Part shown: positions 28,192 to 33,710 of the stretch, piece by piece
How positions within the stretch are numbered: position 1 is the stretch's first letter
Layout of the letters: each line of letters begins with the position of its first letter
NCBI GenBank assembly: GCA_025201365.1
Contig: JAIXMF010000132.1
Coordinates: 1-33,710, forward strand
Reading direction: 5' to 3'
Source: Syncephalis plumigaleata
Taxonomy: Eukaryota > Zoopagomycota > Zoopagomycetes > Zoopagales > Piptocephalidaceae
DNA length: 33,710 nucleotides
The notes under the pieces: model-generated
The model's input: the letters and a program-made list of their open reading frames with translations, nothing else
Told to the model about the DNA's origin: nothing
Databases searched by the model: none
Made by a program: the position numbers and the translations under genes

Positions 28192-29178
28192 CTAATTATC
28201 TTTACGATCAGCAATTAATTCTTCTACATCTTCTTCATCTTCTTCAACAGCAGCAACGCCACTACCCTCTACCGGATCAGTGATCTCCTCTAGTAGTGGT
28301 GCTGTAGCTGTAGACTTTCCTTTGGCACTCTCACCAGTAGTGTTGGCTGCTGCCGCTCCCGATGCAGCAGGTCGTTTGCCTTGTTTCTTGGCCGATTCCG
28401 CCCATGCCCATAGTGGAATGAACGAGTCGATAAATCCGACATCCTCGTAGAGATTCGGGAAGATCCAGATACCCGGTTTGACCAGCACGACCGTGAGTAG
28501 ATAGAAGATTAGACGCACCACTGTGATGGCCAGTAGTAGACCGAGTAGACCGAGGATCACCATACTGAGATACCAGGCACCGTCGCGCATAAACTGCGGC
28601 CATAATGGGAACATGACACCGGCGAATACAATGGCCACTAGGGCGATACCGCCTAGCATGGTGCCCACTTGCGATCCCTGGTAGAGCCAGGTGTAATAGC
28701 TGTCCTCGTCCAGCATTTGAAGCGGATCCGGCTGCAAGGCACGACCACCAGCGGGATGAGCATCACCACGATCGCAACGTAAGAAGAATTGATGCATTAG
28801 CAGCTGTTCCAGCAGCTTCTCGGCCTCTGAACGATCCGTCACTGGAGGTCCACCCGACTTGGCATATTCCTCACGTAGTAAGGCATTGTATGCGCTTTTA
28901 CCTAAACACAAATGAAAGTCATACATGAGTATTGGTTAGTATAAACCAGCTGTGGTATATATATATATTATACAACGCTCACCCTTAAAGTATTCTACTC
29001 GCTTGCCGTTTAGTACGCCTGTACGTGGCTTCAGATTGGATATCTTTTGATTGCGAAGATAATTTGCTGCTGCAAATAGTTGCTTCGACGGTTTATCTGA
29101 TTCGGTTGTGTTCTTTGCCTGATAGTTAAGTTGATGAGCTTGTTGAGAATGGCCTCCGCCGCAGCAATCGTCGGTCAT
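28192..29178 (-). CDS. SEC62: SEC62, ER post-translational translocation subunit (two exons)
   Basis: Exons are 29178-28983 and 28901-28192, giving 301 residues in phase. Sec62 works with Sec63 and the Sec61 channel in post-translational import of proteins into the endoplasmic reticulum. The N-terminal cytosolic domain contains QLFAAANYLRNQKISNLK and NGKRVEYFKGKSAYNALL. It is followed by the conserved LLMHQFFLRCDRG and the SYYTWLYQGSQ block before the membrane. Two hydrophobic segments follow (MLGGIALVAIVFAGVMFPLW; YLSMVILGLLGLLLAITVVR). After them come LIFYLLTVVLVKPGIWIFPN and LYEDVGFIDSFIPLWAW, as in fungal Sec62. The C-terminal tail is acidic (EEDEEDVEELIAD). The single intron is 81 bases. 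Length is normal. Confidence 0.94.
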
Positions 29179-29202
29179 GGTAGAATAAAAAGTAGGAGAG
29201 TA

Positions 29203-29228
29203 TCAGTCAGTCAGTCAGTCAGTCAGTC
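29203..29228. repeat. (TCAG)n microsatellite
   Basis: About six TCAG units lie just upstream of the SEC62 start codon, in its promoter or 5' untranslated region. Confidence 0.9.
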
Positions 29229-29549
29229 GAATGTAAATGGAACGAAGCTTGAGATTAAGTTAAAAAAGAAAGGAGATAATCTTATATCTTCATTGATATC
29301 CACTGCGTGTTTCATAATTGTGGTGGAGTTCAAAATAAAAATATTAAAACATTTCAACGAATAGAATGTCGCCACAGCCATTTAACACATCGATCTCAAT
29401 TAGGTACTTGGCTCGATTCGACTCGAATCTAAAGTATGCCATTACATGTTGATTTGCCAATCATTTGTTTACTAACATTGCTCTATGTAGTTACTATTAC
29501 GCAGTTAACATGCAATTACTTTCGAATAGAATCAGATAGGTAGACATCG
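29229..29549. other. Intergenic stretch between SEC62 and the NF-YC gene
   Basis: AT-rich sequence with no coding signal. It includes upstream DNA of SEC62 and ends at the MITE remnant. Confidence 0.4.
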
Positions 29550-29613
29550 ATCTATTTATTAGTAAACAGCAAACATTAAAGGATAAAAACGCAAATTGGA
29601 TGGAAAAACACTG
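29550..29613. repeat. Remnant of the mariner-like MITE (right end)
   Basis: 64 bases match 13294-13357 at six differences (about 91%), including the terminal CAAATTGGATGGAAAAACAC ending in TG, followed by TA at 29614-29615. No partner inverted repeat is visible within 300 bases to the left, so this is a truncated copy. It lies 44 bases beyond the NF-YC stop codon, probably in its 3' untranslated region. Confidence 0.8.
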
Positions 29614-29657
29614 TATTGTATTACTACTAGTATTATTATCAACAACGTTCTATTGTC

Positions 29658-30716
29658 CTATTGTCCTGTGCCTGTATACTGGTCAGATCCATCCCGTGGA
29701 CTTTGTTGGAATTCAGGTACAGGTGGTGGCTGATGATAATATGGATACGAGGAATAGTCGGTAGTACCCGAGGGTTGATTGGGATGTCCGGTAGTTTGTG
29801 CAGAAGGTTGTTGTAGCATCTGTGCTTGCATATATTGTTGTAGCTAATTAAACAATCAGTATTATTTCTTCTTTTCTCTTTCACTTTCACTTACTTGTCC
29901 TTGATGCTGTTGCTGTTGCTGTTGCTGCTGTTGATGATAGGCGAATACTGATGGATCAGTGATTGTCTAAACATACACAGTTAGTCATGTATTCGATACT
30001 CGCCATTCTTTCTCTCTATTAGCTACTTACACCAGCATTGTACGAGGGTGTATGTTGCATGCCATAGCCGTACTGGTAGGCTGTATGTTCTGACGACATC
30101 ATGCCACGATAATCCTTCTCGGGCGATTTACCCGCTGTACGTAGTATCTCATCGCGAGGTACAATATCAATCAGGAAATCAAACATATCCGACTTGGAGA
30201 TGGCGGTAGCAATGTCACTTCGTTGCAATGTACGACGCTTATTCTCCTCGGCATGAATCCATGCACGCATGGTCAATTCACGAATCATAATCTCGCATGC
30301 TTTAGCAAATAATATGGGTGCCTATAACAATGAACAATGTCAACTAATGATCTATACAGCATAGTTATAGTGGATGCTTACCTCGGCACTAATCATCTAT
30401 AGTAATCGTAATCGTAATAGTAATCATAATAGCAGCAGTAATGGTGGAGATAGTTATTGTCATTGCGATTGTTTGCTAACTAGTAAATGCTACTTGCCTT
30501 GACGTCTTCATCCGCTTTCATCACCTTCTTAATACGAGCCAAAGGCAATTGATGAAACTTAAAGTCATGATGACCGGTTTCTATCTCGGCAATCTGATTA
30601 GACCAGAACGCACTCATCAGCTGTTGGTGCTGCTGAGCCAGTTGCTGAGCATGCTGCGAAGAACTGTTGCTATTCATCGAGTTGGGAGCTGTAGGCGAAT
30701 GTGGATGTGGATCCAT
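29658..30716 (-). CDS. HAP5: NF-YC / HAP5, CCAAT-binding factor subunit (five exons, one micro-exon)
   Basis: Exons on the minus strand are 30716-30498, 30396-30382, 30321-30031, 29966-29895 and 29843-29658, giving 260 residues in phase. NF-YC pairs with NF-YB through a histone fold, and the dimer recruits NF-YA to CCAAT boxes. The N-terminus is Ser/Gln-rich. The conserved block FHQLPLARIKKVMKADEDVK is followed by MISAEAPILFAKACEIMI, ELTMRAWIHAEENKRRTLQR and SDIATAISKSDMFDFLIDIV. The five residues MISAE come from a 15-base exon, demanded by family conservation and flanked by good AG and GTAAGC sites. The donor of exon 1 is GC (GCAAGT). The C-terminus is Gln-rich and then Pro/Tyr-rich, typical of an activation region. 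The MITE remnant lies just downstream. Confidence 0.93.
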
Positions 30717-32037
30717 GCTATCAATACAGAATGATTATCTAGCAGAAATAATGTTAGCTCAGTACTAAAGATACAGTGTAGAACAATATATTTTATTGCG
30801 TGTACACACATATACACACACGAATAGGAACACGCTACTTACCCGTATTGTCGATAATTATATGTAGAAATGAAAGAATCAATAAACAAATGTATTAGTA
30901 CAATGATGGTGAGGCCTGTCTGTACTAGTTTCGCGCACAATATTTGCCAATCAGTATGGATTCACGTTGATCAGGTTGACTGGCTGTTTAGTTAGTTCGT
31001 ACGTTGAAGCAATGAGGAAATATCAACGATAGTGTGCGCAAGTTAACAACAATAGACGAATAGGAGAGAAAGCTTCGACGAATAGGAGGGAAAAGGGTAG
31101 ATAAGCGCCAATTCCGTCATAGGGTTGTTCTACCCAAAGTGAAACTGAGCAGCGTCATCATCATAATCATTATAATAAAATGGTCAAATCCATTTGGTAA
31201 ACACAGCTAGACTAACGAGACATATCACTTATGCATTCTATAACTGCATAGCTATGATATAATGACGTTGATATACATTCTATGTAATCAAATATAGACA
31301 CTAGTGGAATAATCTATTAACATGTAAATGATAAGACTATTGCAACAACGATGGAACTTCTTTTCTCAATTATTCGTAATCGTCATTATTGAGTTGTTAC
31401 ACGATTATTCCTGTATCAACATGTTCATTATATACTATAGATGGATAACATTATTGAATAGAGTTGTAATTTAAGAACATTGCTATCGTCTCACTTGATG
31501 GCGATTGAGTGGATTACATCGTTTAATCAGTGTTTGCTGATTGTAATATTCTACACGATTTCAACTATCATATTGTATTATATCATACATCATAGCGTGC
31601 TAATAGAGTAGGAAAAAAAGCGGAGAACAATATAGGTTGATGTTATTGGCATAGAACAGGTAGAGCAAGAGTGAAAAACGATAAAATAGTAATCGTGTTC
31701 ATGCTTTCCTTCATCCACGAGGCTTGTAATCGTATTAGCGACACGTGTACTACACGCTAATTAACAAATCCAGCACTACGAGAAATAGAAAGATACCCAT
31801 CTGCTCATTGTAGACTTGTAAACTACGACAAAAAGAAAAAGCGGGAAAAACGCACACATTACAACGACTGCTTAAACGGGAATGTTCCGTGTTTAGTATC
31901 GTTCTGAATGATGTCAAGTGGTATTGTGCCATTTCCGGCAACGCCTATACACATGTCATTGGCGGTGAGATGCACGGCAGACATAAAAGTGCCAGCTGAC
32001 AAGGGAGCTGCACCATTCCGTAACACCAATCCGCATA
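30717..32037. other. Intergenic stretch of about 1.3 kb
   Basis: AT-rich DNA between the divergent NF-YC and APP1 genes, holding both promoters. A minus-strand frame of 61 residues (32044-31859) is protein-like but has no support and overlaps the APP1 start. No repeat or RNA gene is recognised. Confidence 0.4.
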
Positions 32038-33710
32038 ATGACAAAGGCTGGACAACCTACACGACAATTATCACGACTTGATGGACGTTGCGACGTTCGC
32101 CGCCGCTACCGACTTCACTTTCGCTTCCGCAGCCTTCTTTCCACTATCGTCCTATTCGTTTTTTCTATTCTATTCTTCGCTATGACTCAGGAACTCGTTG
32201 AGAATACGCAAGCAGAAGCTGCAGTTCTGCAAACACAAAAAATGTTGACTACTACCACGACGACGCAGCTCGCTAGTAAAGATAGTGAAACGACCACGAC
32301 CACCACCACCACCGCTCATACGGAAATCAATGTAACATCCTCTGTAACGGTGATTACGGAGGAGGATCTCGATAAGCCTAGTAAACTGTATAAACAATGT
32401 CTACTATTCCCTAGTTATGCCTACTGGAGTTCTCGAGTTGGTAAGTTCGTTTTTCTTTTACTCTAAAACTGCGTAATTTATCATCAATGTCAATATTTAC
32501 ATTATGATTGATGGTTCAATTAGAGGATGGCGAGAATGATGCCGGCGAATGGACGATCAGAATCAATGGCTGGATCTTTGGATTCCCCAAGAAAAGTAAT
32601 CGTCGTCGATTGGCACTAGGTAAGTGTGGTTTGATGGATAAATCATTTATTACACACAATAATGACATGCTCTAATTCATACGTTAATTCATTCAATTAG
32701 GTATTGCTCGTTTACTAAGTGGTCTCAGTAGTACCGATGAGCATTATGCGCATTTTGAACGACGTACACGCATGTTCTTCGCCGTGGATACACCCGATGT
32801 ACCCGTGCGTGTTCAAGCAATTGGTGTCACCACACCTGAAAAGTTCGAACTGGACGGTGATCCGGCTGATCACATCTACAGCGAGGGATGTGGGCCTGAT
32901 TGCAGCGATAGCGATAGTAGTAGCGGTTCGTCCAAGAAGAAGACGGACTTGGCATTCACGCGTAAGAAGTTGCCACCACTACCAGTACCGGAGAATGCAC
33001 CCTCCATGGAACTTCTCGCGGAATCAGGCTATCTACGCGGACATTTACGTATCGACGGGATATAGTGAAGGAATGGCACGCTGCCAGTGATCATAGTAAG
33101 GATCGTACTCTCCTTAAATTGCAAGCTTTCTTTACCGGTGAACCCGAAAGGCCCACTAGCGGTGTGGTGAATCTCATCAGTCCACACGGCATCTCGTGAT
33201 ATCCGACATTGACGACACCATCAAGATGACAGGCATCCTACAGGGTGTGAAGACTGTACTGAACAACACATTCTTCAAAAAGACCAACGACGTGCCCGGT
33301 ATGGCGGATGTCTACAACGAATGGTATAAAAGGGCGTGGCATTCCATTACGTGAGCAACGGACCATGGCAACTCTACCCCATGCTTGACCAATTCTTCCG
33401 GATCATCGCTTCCCTCCCGGTGCCGCTCATCTTCGTATGTACGACGGTATCTCGGCCGTGTTGCAAGATCAACCGGGTCAAACGAAACAGGATCGTATTA
33501 TGATATTTTCAACGACTTTCCGCATCGACGCTTCATCCTGGTTGGTGACTCGGGCGAGAAGGATCCCGAAGTCTAGCCGAGATTGCTCGTCGCTTCCCCG
33601 ATCGTGTTGCCTGCATATTTATTCATGATGTTACAACGCCGATGTTACTCGAGCAAGTACAAGCGAAATTGGAGACTACCATTCATGGCGACAACAGCAC
33701 GAAGACGACA
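32038..33710 (+). CDS. APP1: APP1-type phosphatidate phosphatase (partial; 3' half out of frame)
   Basis: Exons are 32038-32440, 32524-32619 and 32701 to the window edge. App1 family enzymes are Mg-dependent phosphatidate phosphatases; yeast App1 acts at actin patches. An Arg-rich start leads into a hydrophobic segment (LLSTIVLFVFSILFFAM) and a Thr-rich linker. The conserved N-terminal domain is next (GEWTIRINGWIFGFP, then GIARLLSGL and ERRTRMFFAVD). An acidic/Ser insert precedes GYLRGHLRID. The catalytic part has VISDIDDTIKMTGIL (the DxDxT motif), YVSNGPWQLYPMLDQFF, FPPGAAHLRMYDG, FPHRRFILVGDSGEKDPEV and RFPDRVACIFIHDV. From about 33055 these blocks lie in changing frames, and each change fits one missing base (near 33055, 33196, 33330, 33400, 33503 and 33575). 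The motifs are intact and all losses have the same sign, so sequence error is likelier than decay. The N-terminal membrane segment is unusual for App1. Confidence 0.85.

Noticed and set aside
31859-32044. 61-residue minus-strand frame upstream of APP1
   Set aside because: The text looks protein-like, but it overlaps the APP1 start codon on the other strand and has no family match or flanking signals that I can identify.

Overview
The window looks like part of the nuclear genome of a fungus. Its genes are broken by many short introns of about 50-110 bases with GTAAGT-like donors. Fungal-style housekeeping genes are present: VPS41 of the HOPS complex, glutaminyl-tRNA synthetase, SEC62, an NF-YC/HAP5 subunit, an MPC2-type pyruvate carrier and an APP1-type phosphatidate phosphatase. 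A Ty3/gypsy retrotransposon, a LINE fragment and a small TA-flanked inverted-repeat element are also present. An early-diverging fungal lineage is my guess from the compact layout and the unfamiliar gene families; the sequence does not prove it.

Layout, left to right. 1-240: 3' end of an unrecognised gene. 539-892 (-): mitochondrial pyruvate carrier subunit. 1258-1328 (-): tRNA-Gly(TCC). 1353-7011: a whole-looking Ty3/gypsy element with 500-bp LTRs that look identical, inserted about 20 bp upstream of the tRNA. 7064-11041: a block bounded by two direct copies of a 250-bp dispersed repeat. It holds a 5'-truncated LINE and a secreted Gln-rich repeat protein gene (-). 11282-12306 (-): a three-exon gene for a secreted protein of unknown function. 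13120-13357: a mariner-like MITE directly in front of VPS41 (13431-17799, 18 exons). 17960-20604 (-): glutaminyl-tRNA synthetase, convergent with VPS41. 20978-27211: a cluster of three paralogous seven-helix membrane proteins (two -, one +), interleaved with a small membrane-protein ORF, a Tim17/22-like membrane protein gene and a decayed coding region. 27492-28019: a NADAR-domain protein. 28192-29178 (-): SEC62. 29658-30716 (-): NF-YC/HAP5 with a 15-base micro-exon. 32038 to the right edge: an APP1-type phosphatase whose last 650 bases need six single-base corrections to read through, most likely sequence error.

The housekeeping genes do not form a pathway together. The most novel content is the seven-helix receptor-like family. 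In all three genes the last helix sits on a second exon behind an intron at the same Trp codon. Each has a class-A-like cysteine pair, and QKA where a class A receptor would have DRY. Other points of interest are the secreted hierarchical-repeat protein between direct repeats, the tRNA-proximal retrotransposon insertion, and the MITE that supplies an in-frame upstream ATG to VPS41. Intron boundaries were worked out by eye from splice motifs, reading phase and family conservation.
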